This document shows positions 30,109-38,918 of a stretch of DNA of 64,000 bases, piece after piece. Position 1 is the first letter of the stretch, and each line of letters starts with the position of its first letter. The notes under the pieces are model-generated. The model ran no database searches. It saw only the letters and a list, made by a program, of their open reading frames with translations, and had not been told where the DNA came from. The translations under genes and the position numbers were made by a program. The stretch is taken from NCBI RefSeq assembly GCF_000761245.1, contig NZ_AWOR01000026.1:124001-188000 (forward strand), in the 5' to 3' direction. This stretch comes from Comamonas testosteroni. Lineage in GTDB: Bacteria; Pseudomonadota; Gammaproteobacteria; Burkholderiales; Burkholderiaceae_C.

Positions 30109-31494
30109 ATGAATAGCGTCAAACCACAGCAAGAACTCGATTTGCTGGCCAACATCATTGAGCGTCACCCAGAAGGGGTGAACGCTGAAGAAGTGCTGCA
30201 GGAATCAGGGCTGGCCTTGCAACGCCGTAGCCTTCAGCGCAGATTGGCTGTATTGGTTGAACAAGGGCGCATTCACGTGCAGGGGCAAGCGCGGGCCGTG
30301 CGCTACTTTCCAGTTCTGCAAGATGAAAGCCCAAGTGAGGTGGATGCTTCAAGCACAGAGGCTGAGATCGAGCCGTATGTTCCCGTCAGCCCTGAAGGCG
30401 AAGCCATCAAAGTGTATGTCCACCAGCCCCGGCATCTGCGCAAGCCTGTGGGCTACCGCACGGAGTTTTTGGAGCAGTACCGCCCTAACCACTCCGCGTA
30501 CCTGCCTTTGAAGCTGCGTGAACAGCTACATGCCCTGGGGCGTTCACCTGCTGAGCAAACACCCGCTGGCACCTTTGCCAGGGACATTCTCAACCGCTTG
30601 CTGATTGACCTTTCCTGGGCTTCCTCCCAGCTGGAGGGCAACACCTACAGCCGTTTGGATACAGCACGGCTGATTGAGTTTGGCCAGGTGGCTGAGGGTA
30701 AGGATGCGTTTGAAACGCAGATGATCCTGAACCACAAGCAGGCCATCGAATTTCTGGTGCACTCGCCTGAGCAGGCGGCGGTCTCCCAAGACACTATCGT
30801 GGCCTTGCATGCCTTGCTCTCTGATGGCTTGATGCCTGACCCTGCCATGTGTGGCCGCATTCGCAGTCGTGCCGTGGAAATTGGTGGTAGCGTGTACCTG
30901 CCGGTGGCTTTGCCTCAGCGCTTGGAAGAGCTGTTCGGCATCGTGGTGGGCATGTCCGCAGAGATCGAAGATCCTTTCGAGCAAGCCTTCTTCTTGATGG
31001 TGCACTTGCCTTACTTGCAGCCCTTTGAGGATGTAAACAAGCGCGTATCGCGCCTGGCCGCCAACATCCCCTTCATACGCCACAATCTGTGCCCGCTGTC
31101 ATTCATTGATGTACCGCAGCAAGCTTATGTGGATGCGATGATCGGTGTGTATGAGCTCAACCAGGTTGACCTGCTGCGGGATGTCTTCGTGTGGGCCTAT
31201 GAGCGTTCATGCCAGCAGTACGTGGCTGTGCAGCAAAGCTTGGTGCCGCCTGACATCTTGCGTCTGCGCTACCGGCAAGTGCTCGGTGAGGTGATTGCAG
31301 CTGTTGTTCGTAGCGGCCAGCCAATCAATGGGGCGAGCGTCAACGCCATCCTTCCTGGAAGTGTGCAGCCTGAAGACCGCGAACTCTTCACACAACTCGT
31401 GCTCAAGGAACTAGCTGGCTTGCATGCAGGGAACACCGTTCGGTTTGGGCTGCGGCCGCTTGAACTGATCGGATGGAAGCAATCTCAAATATGA
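30109..31494 (+). CDS. Fic-domain protein with winged-helix N-terminus and degenerate active site
   Basis: 461 residues. A DNA-binding winged helix covers residues ~8-65 (LLANIIERHPEGVNAEEVLQ ... RRLAVLVEQGRIHV). The Fic core follows, with an intact class II inhibitory motif SSQLEGN at about 172-178. The catalytic loop reads QPFEDVNKRVSR from about residue 304, where active Fic enzymes have HxFx(D/E)GNxRxxR; the catalytic His is Gln and the Gly is Val. It may therefore not AMPylate and may act as a regulator. It lies 59 bases before hsdM on the same strand, so it is probably part of the restriction locus. Confidence 0.85.
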   Translation: MNSVKPQQELDLLANIIERHPEGVNAEEVLQESGLALQRRSLQRRLAVLVEQGRIHVQGQARAVRYFPVLQDESPSEVDASSTEAEIEPYVPVSPEGEAIKVYVHQPRHLRKPVGYRTEFLEQYRPNHSAYLPLKLREQLHALGRSPAEQTPAGTFARDILNRLLIDLSWASSQLEGNTYSRLDTARLIEFGQVAEGKDAFETQMILNHKQAIEFLVHSPEQAAVSQDTIVALHALLSDGLMPDPAMCGRIRSRAVEIGGSVYLPVALPQRLEELFGIVVGMSAEIEDPFEQAFFLMVHLPYLQPFEDVNKRVSRLAANIPFIRHNLCPLSFIDVPQQAYVDAMIGVYELNQVDLLRDVFVWAYERSCQQYVAVQQSLVPPDILRLRYRQVLGEVIAAVVRSGQPINGASVNAILPGSVQPEDRELFTQLVLKELAGLHAGNTVRFGLRPLELIGWKQSQI

Positions 31495-31553
31495 ATTCCA
31501 TAGCTCTGCACCGCACGGTCCCTGCTCGTGGGGCTCAGTGATAATCAAAAAAT

Positions 31554-33815
31554 ATGAACGTCCAACAACTAGAAAACGAACTCTGGGAAGCCGCTGACCA
31601 GTTGCGCGCCAATTCCAAGCTGACTGCTGCTGAGTACGCGATGCCGGTGCTAGGTTTAATCTTTCTGCGCCATGCGGACAACCGCTTTAAAGCCTACCTT
31701 CCAGACATTTTGGCGAGCATTCCGGCCGCGATGCCTGCTGCTCAGCGTGAAGAGCTGATCAAGACGGAGTTCCAAGGCAAGTCGGCAATCTATTTGCCAG
31801 AAGCATCCCGATTCGATGCCATTGCCAGCTTGCCCACAGGGGCTGACGTTGGCGAGGCCATTGAAGCTGCGATGGACGCCATCGAAGCCGAATACACCGT
31901 CTTGGAAGGAGTCTTGCCACGCGGCTACTCCGCCTTCGAGCCTGACCTACTCGATCGCCTGGTCAAGATTTTTGACCGGGAGGCGCTGAAGACGGCCACC
32001 GGCGACGTGTTCGGGCGCATCTACGAATACTTTCTCAACAAATTCGCCATGACTGGTGCGCAAGAAGGCGGTGAGTTTTTCACACCCCCGTCATTGGTGC
32101 GCATGATCGTCAATGTGATTCAGCCAGACCATGGCATCGTGCTTGACCCCGCCTGCGGCTCTGCCGGTATGTTTGTGCAAACCGGCCACTTCATTGAACA
32201 GGTGCGCCGCAGCAGCGCGTTAGAGAGCGTGACTTTCCACGGCCAAGAAAAAAGCGACACCAACACCAAATTGGCACGCATGAACTTGGTGGTGCACGGG
32301 CAAGATGCCAGCAACATTCGGCAAGGCAATACTTTCTACGACCAAGCCGAGCACTTGATTGGCCAATGCGACTTCGTCATGGCCAACCCACCGTTTAATG
32401 TGGACGGTGTGGAGATCAAAAAGGTTAGCAAGCAGGTTGCGCCAAAAACTGAAGAAGAAAAATTGCAAGCTGAGGGGGGGCCTTACCGGCTGCCCTTTGG
32501 CTTGCCCGGCACCAACGCTAAAACCGGCGCCATCAGCAATGCCAACAGCTTGTGGGTGCAGTATTTCTACAGCTACCTCAACGACACAGGCCGGGCTGGC
32601 TTTGTCATGGCCTCCAGCGCATCGGACGCGGGCAACAAAGACCGCGACATCCGCGAGCAGTTGGTCAAGACCGGTCATGTGGATGTCATGATGTCCATTG
32701 GCCCCAAGTTCTTCTACACCCGTAGCCTCCCATGCACTTTGTGGTTCCTTGACAAAGGCAAGGGCGAGGACTTGCAAGACCAAGTGCTTATGATTGATGC
32801 CCGAAACGTTTACCACGTGGTGTCGGCACGTTCGCACGTATTCACGGAAGAGCAATTGGCGAACCTGACCGCCATCACTTGGTTGTACCGGGGTGAGAAC
32901 GAGAAGTTTGTTGCGCTCGTTGCAAGCTACCAGCGCAAGGTGGACGATTGGCTGGCTGGGCTGCCTGAACGCCTGCGCGCAGACACCCGCACACTGCGAA
33001 AGTTGGCGCTCAAGCTCATGCGCTTTGCACGCGACGCCAAAGTGAATGAGGAATTGCTCCCCCCATTACAGGCCGAGCCACAGCCAACCGCAGAACAGCA
33101 AGCTGAATTGACCCAGCAGCGCGTTGAGTTGCAGGCTGCACTAGAAGTTTGGAATGCCGATCTGACCCAAGCATTGGCCGAGACCACCGCGACCAATGCG
33201 CTTGCAGCCATGCTGGAGCAGGCTGCACATGCACGTACAGCCATTGCGCAAGCTGACTTGGTCACGCACGCAGGCCAGAAGGCGCTGCAAGCCACGTTGG
33301 ATGCCCTCACTCCTATCTTGAAAGCGACAAGCAAAACGCTGGAAGCGCGGCACAAGCGCGCCATGGGCTTGGTCGATGCGGCAGAGAAAACCTTGCGCGC
33401 GCGTAACAGCAAGGCTTGGCATGGGAAAGCCATCCGCGAAGCCCGCCGTGCTCTGCAAGCAGCCGATGCCAAAAAGCACGAAGCCCCCACCGTGCGCGAC
33501 GTGGTGTTGGAGGCGCCCAAGCAAGCGGCCTACTTCATACACCAAGTGCACAAACTGCACAGCTATTTTCCTGAAGGCTACTACGCCGATGTACCTGGCC
33601 TGTGCAAGGCAGTGACGCGTGAGGAAATTGCTGCCAACGATTACTCACTGACGCCGGGGCGCTATGTGGGGATGGCGGCCGTGCAGGACGATGATGACGA
33701 GGATGCGTTTGCTGAGCAATTGCGTGAAATTCACACAGAGCTACTGGAGTTGAACGACAAGGCCGTGGAGCTGACAGGGAAGATTGCTGGCAACTTGAAG
33801 GAGTTGCTGGCATGA
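31554..33815 (+). CDS. hsdM: Type I restriction-modification methyltransferase subunit
   Basis: 753-residue HsdM, N6-adenine methyltransferase. Motif I is DPACGSAGMF at about residue 198 and motif IV is NPPF at about 278. After residue ~500 there is a long Gln/Ala-rich helical extension (ELTQQRVELQAALEVWNADL and a second block near 610-650), so it is longer than the ~500-residue classical subunit. hsdM, hsdS and hsdR follow in order; hsdS overlaps the stop by 4 bases. Confidence 0.95.
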   Translation: MNVQQLENELWEAADQLRANSKLTAAEYAMPVLGLIFLRHADNRFKAYLPDILASIPAAMPAAQREELIKTEFQGKSAIYLPEASRFDAIASLPTGADVGEAIEAAMDAIEAEYTVLEGVLPRGYSAFEPDLLDRLVKIFDREALKTATGDVFGRIYEYFLNKFAMTGAQEGGEFFTPPSLVRMIVNVIQPDHGIVLDPACGSAGMFVQTGHFIEQVRRSSALESVTFHGQEKSDTNTKLARMNLVVHGQDASNIRQGNTFYDQAEHLIGQCDFVMANPPFNVDGVEIKKVSKQVAPKTEEEKLQAEGGPYRLPFGLPGTNAKTGAISNANSLWVQYFYSYLNDTGRAGFVMASSASDAGNKDRDIREQLVKTGHVDVMMSIGPKFFYTRSLPCTLWFLDKGKGEDLQDQVLMIDARNVYHVVSARSHVFTEEQLANLTAITWLYRGENEKFVALVASYQRKVDDWLAGLPERLRADTRTLRKLALKLMRFARDAKVNEELLPPLQAEPQPTAEQQAELTQQRVELQAALEVWNADLTQALAETTATNALAAMLEQAAHARTAIAQADLVTHAGQKALQATLDALTPILKATSKTLEARHKRAMGLVDAAEKTLRARNSKAWHGKAIREARRALQAADAKKHEAPTVRDVVLEAPKQAAYFIHQVHKLHSYFPEGYYADVPGLCKAVTREEIAANDYSLTPGRYVGMAAVQDDDDEDAFAEQLREIHTELLELNDKAVELTGKIAGNLKELLA

Positions 33816-34969
33816 CTACGTTGGCAGAACTGTGCGAGTTAATCACGGATTGCGAGCACAAGACAGCACCAATCCAAGATGAGGGCTACCCCTCCATTCG
33901 CACGCCAAATATCGGTCGAGGCCGCTTCTTGCTGGATGGCGTAAATCGTGTCTCTGAAGCAACTTATCAGGCTTGGACGAAGCGGGCTATTCCTGCGGCC
34001 GGAGACTTGATCTTGGCCCGTGAGGCACCTGTCGGTAATGTGGCGGTGATTCCAAAAGGTGAGTTGTTTTGCTTGGGTCAGCGTACCGTCCTCATCCGCC
34101 CGAAAGCCAATGTGGTCGATTCGGACTATCTTTGCTACCTACTTCTCACACCAAACCTCCAAGCTCAGTTGCTCGGGAAATCTGGCGGCGCGACAGTTCA
34201 CCATATAAATATGAAAGACATTCGGGCGCTAGATATGCCCGAGATGCCTGCGATTAATGTGCAGCGCCGTGTCGCTACGGCTATCAAGAACTACGACGAC
34301 CTAATCGCCACTAACCAGCGCCGCATTGCCCTGCTGGAACAAACAGCTCGCTTGCTGTACCGAGAGTGGTTTGCGCACCTGCGGTTTTCGGGACATGAGT
34401 CGGTGACAGTGAGCGATGGAGTGCCGGAAGGGTGGAGTCCTATCCCACTAGGAAGTATTGCTACGCTGAACTATGGCAAAGCCTTGAAGGCAGGAGACCG
34501 CAAGGATGGCGATGTTCCTGTGTACGGATCAAGTGGCATCGTGGGAGCCCACAATCAGGCGCTTGTGCCAGCTGGAGCGATTGTCGTTGGGCGAAAAGGC
34601 AACGTCGGTAGCTTGTATCTCTCGCAGGTACCTTGTTATCCCATTGATACCGTTTTCTATATAGCGCCTGAACAGGTGTCTTTATGGCTATTCTTGGCTC
34701 TGCATCAACTTAACTTCATCAGCAGCGACGCTGCAGTGCCAGGGCTAAATCGGAATTACGCACATGCTCTGCCACTGCTATTACCGACTGATGCGGTTCG
34801 AGATTCATTCCAGCAGATAGTGGCTCCTATGTACGAGGAAATCAACTTGCTGTTTAAGCAGAACGAACACACTGCCCGAGCCCGCGACCTGCTGCTACCC
34901 AAGCTCATGTCCGGCCAACTCGATGTGAGCCAGATACCGCTGCCCGAAGCCGAAGAAGTGATCACCTGA
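33812..34969 (+). CDS. hsdS: Type I restriction-modification specificity subunit
   Basis: 385-residue HsdS. It has the usual two half-domains: an N-terminal target recognition domain, a conserved helix RRVATAIKNYDDLIATNQRR around residue 155 followed by LLEQTARLLYREWFAHLRF, then a second target recognition domain and the closing helix ARARDLLLPKLMSGQLDVS. Target sequence cannot be read from this. ATGA overlap with hsdM suggests fixed stoichiometry. Confidence 0.95.
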   Translation: MTTLAELCELITDCEHKTAPIQDEGYPSIRTPNIGRGRFLLDGVNRVSEATYQAWTKRAIPAAGDLILAREAPVGNVAVIPKGELFCLGQRTVLIRPKANVVDSDYLCYLLLTPNLQAQLLGKSGGATVHHINMKDIRALDMPEMPAINVQRRVATAIKNYDDLIATNQRRIALLEQTARLLYREWFAHLRFSGHESVTVSDGVPEGWSPIPLGSIATLNYGKALKAGDRKDGDVPVYGSSGIVGAHNQALVPAGAIVVGRKGNVGSLYLSQVPCYPIDTVFYIAPEQVSLWLFLALHQLNFISSDAAVPGLNRNYAHALPLLLPTDAVRDSFQQIVAPMYEEINLLFKQNEHTARARDLLLPKLMSGQLDVSQIPLPEAEEVIT

Positions 34970-35015
34970 CGCGCGCACAGCCAAAGCACCAAACGACAAA
35001 GAATAGAGGGAGATT

Positions 35016-38000
35016 ATGGGCAAGAGCGAGTATTCGGAAGATGTGTTGATCCAAGCGCCCACCGCTGAGTTTCTGCGCGAGGAGCTGGGCTGGGACAGCG
35101 TGATGGCACAGGATGAAGGGCCGTTGGTAGCAGACGGCCTGCTGGGCCGCACGGCAGACAACCAAGTGGTGCTGGTGCGCGATGTGGAGGCTGCACTGCG
35201 GCGCCTGAACCCCGGCCTGCCGGATACCGCATACGCCCAAGCCCTTGAAGCAGTTACGCAGAACGACAGCACCAAGTCGCTGGTGCAGATGAACCAAGAA
35301 AAATACCAACTGCTGCGCGATGGTGTGTTGGTGAAGTTCCGCGACAACTCCGGCAAAGCTGCGGGAAAGTTAGTGGAAAAACGCTTGCGCTTGATTGACT
35401 TTGACAAGCCTGACCGGAACCGTTTTTTGGCTGTGCGTGAGTTGTGGGTGCGTGGCCCGCTGCACCTGCGTCGCCCAGACCTGATTGGCTATGTCAATGG
35501 CCTGCCTCTGGTGTTCATCGAGCTCAAACGCTTTGAGGTGCACGTAGACAGCGCCTACAAAAAGAACTATGCCGATTACCTGGACACCATCCCGCACTTG
35601 TTTCACTGGAATGCGTTGGTGGTGATCAGCAATGGACATGATGCGCAATACGGCTCCATCACGTCCAGCAAGGACCACTTCTACCGCTGGAAGCGTTTGG
35701 ATGAGGACGCCCCAGAGCCCGGTACAGCCCAGCCGCTGCTGCCCCTGTTGTTGCAAGGCATGTTGGGCAAGCAACGGCTGCTGGACATTGTGGAGAACTT
35801 TGTGCTGTTCGATGCCTCGGAGGCCGGCCTGCAGAAGATCGTAGCGCGCAACCACCAGTATTTGGGCGTAAACCGGGTGATTGAGCGCCTTACGTCCGAC
35901 GACACGACGGTGAAAGCCGAGGTTGCTGCAGGCCAATTGGGCGTGTTTTGGCATACGCAGGGGTCGGGCAAGTCGTATTCGATGGTGTTCCTGACCGAGA
36001 AGGTACGACGCAAAATATCGGCCAGCTACACGTTTGTGGTGGTGACCGATAGATCCGAGTTGGACGACCAGATTGCTGGCATCTATACCTCCACAGGGCG
36101 TGCCAGCGCCAAGGCTGACCAAGCCAAGAGTGGCAATGCGCTGCGAAGCATGCTGCGTGACCAAAACCGAAGTTATGTCTTTGGCTTGGTGCAAAAGTAC
36201 CGCGAGCGAGTGACAGAGCCTTATTCCGAGCGCGAAGACGTCATCGTGCTGTCTGACGAGGCACACCGCAGCCAGTATGGACGCTTGGCGCTGAACATGC
36301 GCAAGGGGCTGCCGAAGGCGAAGTTTCTGGGCTTCACCGGCACGCCATTGATTGATGACGCTGAAAAGCAGTTGACCCGCCAGGTATTCGGCGACTACGT
36401 GTCGATTTATGACTTTAAGCGTGCCGTCGCTGATGGCGCCACACTGCCGCTGTTTTACGAGAACCGTGGTGAGAAGCTGAAGATCATCGACCCCAAAGTG
36501 AGCGAGCGCATCGTTGAGCACATTGAAGCCGCCAAGCTCAGCGCACCGGTCGATGATCCGTGGACGGAAGAAAAAGAAGACAAGCTTTACCGTGCCCTCG
36601 CCAGCGAATACCCCATCCTGACGTCTCCCACCCGATTGAACAAGGTAGCGGCGGATTTTGTAGAGCATTTTCACCAACGCTGGCAGGTGGTGGCCAAGGG
36701 TGCCAGCAAGTCATTGGTGGTGTGCCTAGACAAAATCACCTGCGTGAAGCTGCACGACCTGATTGCGGAAAAGTGGGCTGCTAAAGCGGATGAGCTGGAT
36801 GCGAAAGTCTCCTATGAAGAAGCGCTGTTTGCAGCCAAGGGCAAACCACCGAACGAAACACTAAAGACGCGCCGTGCACACGTGGATTGGATGCGGGCGA
36901 CTGAAATTTGTGTGGTGGTGTCGCAGGAACAGGGCGAAGTTGCGGAGTTCAAAAAGTGGAAGAACCATCGGGACGAAGCTTTGGATATCACCTCTCACCG
37001 CGAGAAGATGGTCAAGCGCAACTTGGAAGAAGAATTCAAGAAGCCCGAAAACCCTTTTCGCGTGGCCATTGTTTGCGCCATGTGGCTGACCGGCTTCGAC
37101 GTGAAATGCTTGGCTACGATGTATTTGGACAAGCCCATGCAGGGCCATACCCTTATGCAAGCTATTGCTCGCGTGAATCGCGTGGGTGGTGGCAAAAAGC
37201 ATGGTCTGGTCATTGACTACAACGGCATGCTCAAAAGCCTGCGTAAGGCGCTGGCTACCTTTGCTCAAGGCGATCGCAAGGGCACAGGCAAAGGTGATGA
37301 GGAAGAAGATACGGTGCGCGATGACAGCGTGGCGTTGGCCGAGTACGCGAATAGCTTGCTACAAGCAAGGCGCTACCTAGAAGGCTTGGGCGTGGATCTG
37401 GATGCTGTGATCGAAGCCAAGGGTTTTGCTAAACAAGGGCTGCTGCTGGATGCCGTTGACAAGCTGGCCGCCAACATTGAGCGACGAAAGACCTACGAGG
37501 TTTTCGTCGACGATATTCAAGCGCGGTATCGGGCTTTGTTCCCTAACCCCGGTCTTTTTGAGTACGACGCAGAAGAAGGTGCCTTGGCGGCGATCTACAA
37601 CAAGCTGCAAGACGCTCGTACCACCCCCGACATCGGTGCTCTGCTGCAATCGCTGTACGAGGTAGTGGACACCACATTGACTACCGATGGCCTGCCTCCT
37701 GCATTTATGGCGAATCAGCCACCGAAACACTATGACCTGTCGAAGATCAACTTCGATAGGCTGAAGGCCGAATTTGCGAAAACACGGCATAAGGCCGTGG
37801 CGGTGCTAAACCTACAGGAGCAACTGGAACAGCGTCTGGCAGCGATGCTTGCCGCCAACCCGACGCGGGTTGATCTGTACGAACGCTATCAAAAAATCAT
37901 TGCCGAATACAACCGTGACAAGGACGCCATCGAGGTTCAGAAGGTCATGGATGATCTTTTCGCTCTAAATGACAAGCTCAACGAAGAAGAGAAGCGTTAC

Positions 38001-38324
38001 CTGCGCGAAGGACTGGACAACGATGCGCAGCTGGCCGTGTTCGACTTGCTTCAAAAAGACCAGCCTACCAAAGGCGATCGTGAAAAGATCAAGAAGGTGG
38101 CCAAGGACCTGTTAGACCTGCTGAATAACGGCAAGCTGCAAATTGACCATTGGCGCGAGAAGGCTGCAGCCCAAGCGCAAGTACGGGCCGAAATCATCAG
38201 ACACCTGTGGACTCACTTACCCGATCAGGGATACGTCGACGATGAAATCAGCATGAAGGTGGATGCAGTGTTTACGCATATCTTCACGACTTCGGGCGGT
38301 AGTGGCGCAAGTGCTTACCACTGA
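35016..38324 (+). CDS. hsdR: Type I restriction endonuclease subunit
   Basis: 1102-residue HsdR. The PD-(D/E)XK nuclease core is seen at FIELKRFE (E169-x-K171). The SF2 motor has Walker A TQGSGKS at about 314-320, DEAH at about 414-417, and motif VI in MQAIARVNRVGGGKKHG. The C-terminal helical region contacts HsdM. An AGAGGGA ribosome site precedes ATG 35016. All three subunits appear intact, so the system should be active. Confidence 0.95.
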   Translation: MGKSEYSEDVLIQAPTAEFLREELGWDSVMAQDEGPLVADGLLGRTADNQVVLVRDVEAALRRLNPGLPDTAYAQALEAVTQNDSTKSLVQMNQEKYQLLRDGVLVKFRDNSGKAAGKLVEKRLRLIDFDKPDRNRFLAVRELWVRGPLHLRRPDLIGYVNGLPLVFIELKRFEVHVDSAYKKNYADYLDTIPHLFHWNALVVISNGHDAQYGSITSSKDHFYRWKRLDEDAPEPGTAQPLLPLLLQGMLGKQRLLDIVENFVLFDASEAGLQKIVARNHQYLGVNRVIERLTSDDTTVKAEVAAGQLGVFWHTQGSGKSYSMVFLTEKVRRKISASYTFVVVTDRSELDDQIAGIYTSTGRASAKADQAKSGNALRSMLRDQNRSYVFGLVQKYRERVTEPYSEREDVIVLSDEAHRSQYGRLALNMRKGLPKAKFLGFTGTPLIDDAEKQLTRQVFGDYVSIYDFKRAVADGATLPLFYENRGEKLKIIDPKVSERIVEHIEAAKLSAPVDDPWTEEKEDKLYRALASEYPILTSPTRLNKVAADFVEHFHQRWQVVAKGASKSLVVCLDKITCVKLHDLIAEKWAAKADELDAKVSYEEALFAAKGKPPNETLKTRRAHVDWMRATEICVVVSQEQGEVAEFKKWKNHRDEALDITSHREKMVKRNLEEEFKKPENPFRVAIVCAMWLTGFDVKCLATMYLDKPMQGHTLMQAIARVNRVGGGKKHGLVIDYNGMLKSLRKALATFAQGDRKGTGKGDEEEDTVRDDSVALAEYANSLLQARRYLEGLGVDLDAVIEAKGFAKQGLLLDAVDKLAANIERRKTYEVFVDDIQARYRALFPNPGLFEYDAEEGALAAIYNKLQDARTTPDIGALLQSLYEVVDTTLTTDGLPPAFMANQPPKHYDLSKINFDRLKAEFAKTRHKAVAVLNLQEQLEQRLAAMLAANPTRVDLYERYQKIIAEYNRDKDAIEVQKVMDDLFALNDKLNEEEKRYLREGLDNDAQLAVFDLLQKDQPTKGDREKIKKVAKDLLDLLNNGKLQIDHWREKAAAQAQVRAEIIRHLWTHLPDQGYVDDEISMKVDAVFTHIFTTSGGSGASAYH

Positions 38325-38476
38325 CAGATTTTGCTGCATAAGTCGCCTGCTAGCCTCGGGAAACCGATGTGGTGTGCGACGTTCAATCGGCCAGCCTGGT
38401 TACAACTCAGTAAATCATTTTGTACAAGGCAGTCATGCAGGGCGTATATAGCCCGTGCTCGGCGCAAACGTAACGA

Positions 38477-38803
38477 CTACATGTCTCGCGTAGGCTGCTC
38501 AGCAAGAAGCGCTTGAATCCTCAGGCGAACTTCTTCACCAGCCTTGCCATACTGGAACAGCAGTTCGGCAATTTCATCGTCCGTGTCGGCGTAGAAAAAC
38601 GCTACAGGCACCTTCAGCACCTCGGCCAACTTGCGCACCGTCAGCAAGTCTGGCTTGTGGATGCCAAGCTCATAGCGATTGATGCGTGTGCTCGCCACGA
38701 ACGCATCAATTCCCGCCTCAATTCCCAGCATCTTTTGCGACAGCCCCGCAGCCAAGCGGGCCTGTTTGAGCCTCGCGCCCCATTGCTCATCCGCGTCAGA
38801 CAT
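38477..38803 (-). CDS. XRE-family repressor
   Basis: 108-residue Cro/CI-type helix-turn-helix protein: WGARLKQARLAAGLSQKMLG then NRYELGIHKPDLLTVRKLAEVLKVPVAFFYADTD. The last ~30 residues (ELLFQYGKAGEEVRLRIQALL) may form an oligomerisation helix. Divergent from the secreted-protein gene at 38,919, with two matching operators between them. Confidence 0.92.
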   Translation of the reverse strand: MSDADEQWGARLKQARLAAGLSQKMLGIEAGIDAFVASTRINRYELGIHKPDLLTVRKLAEVLKVPVAFFYADTDDEIAELLFQYGKAGEEVRLRIQALLAEQPTRDM

Positions 38804-38820
38804 CTCGCACCTTCAAAAGG

Positions 38821-38869
38821 CTACGAGAGTCGTAGTTATGCTTTATTCTCGATACTACGAATTACGTAG
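38821..38869. promoter_or_regulatory. Twin operators for the XRE repressor
   Basis: CTACG-AGAGT-CGTAG (38,821-38,835) and CTACG-AATTA-CGTAG (38,855-38,869) are two copies of the same palindrome, each followed by TTATGCT, with centres 34 bases apart. They lie between the divergent XRE gene and the gene at 38,919 and probably control both. Confidence 0.75.
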
Positions 38870-38918
38870 TTATGCTGGGGCACGAAGCTGCTGCCCAGTT
38901 CAATAAGAAGGACTAAGC

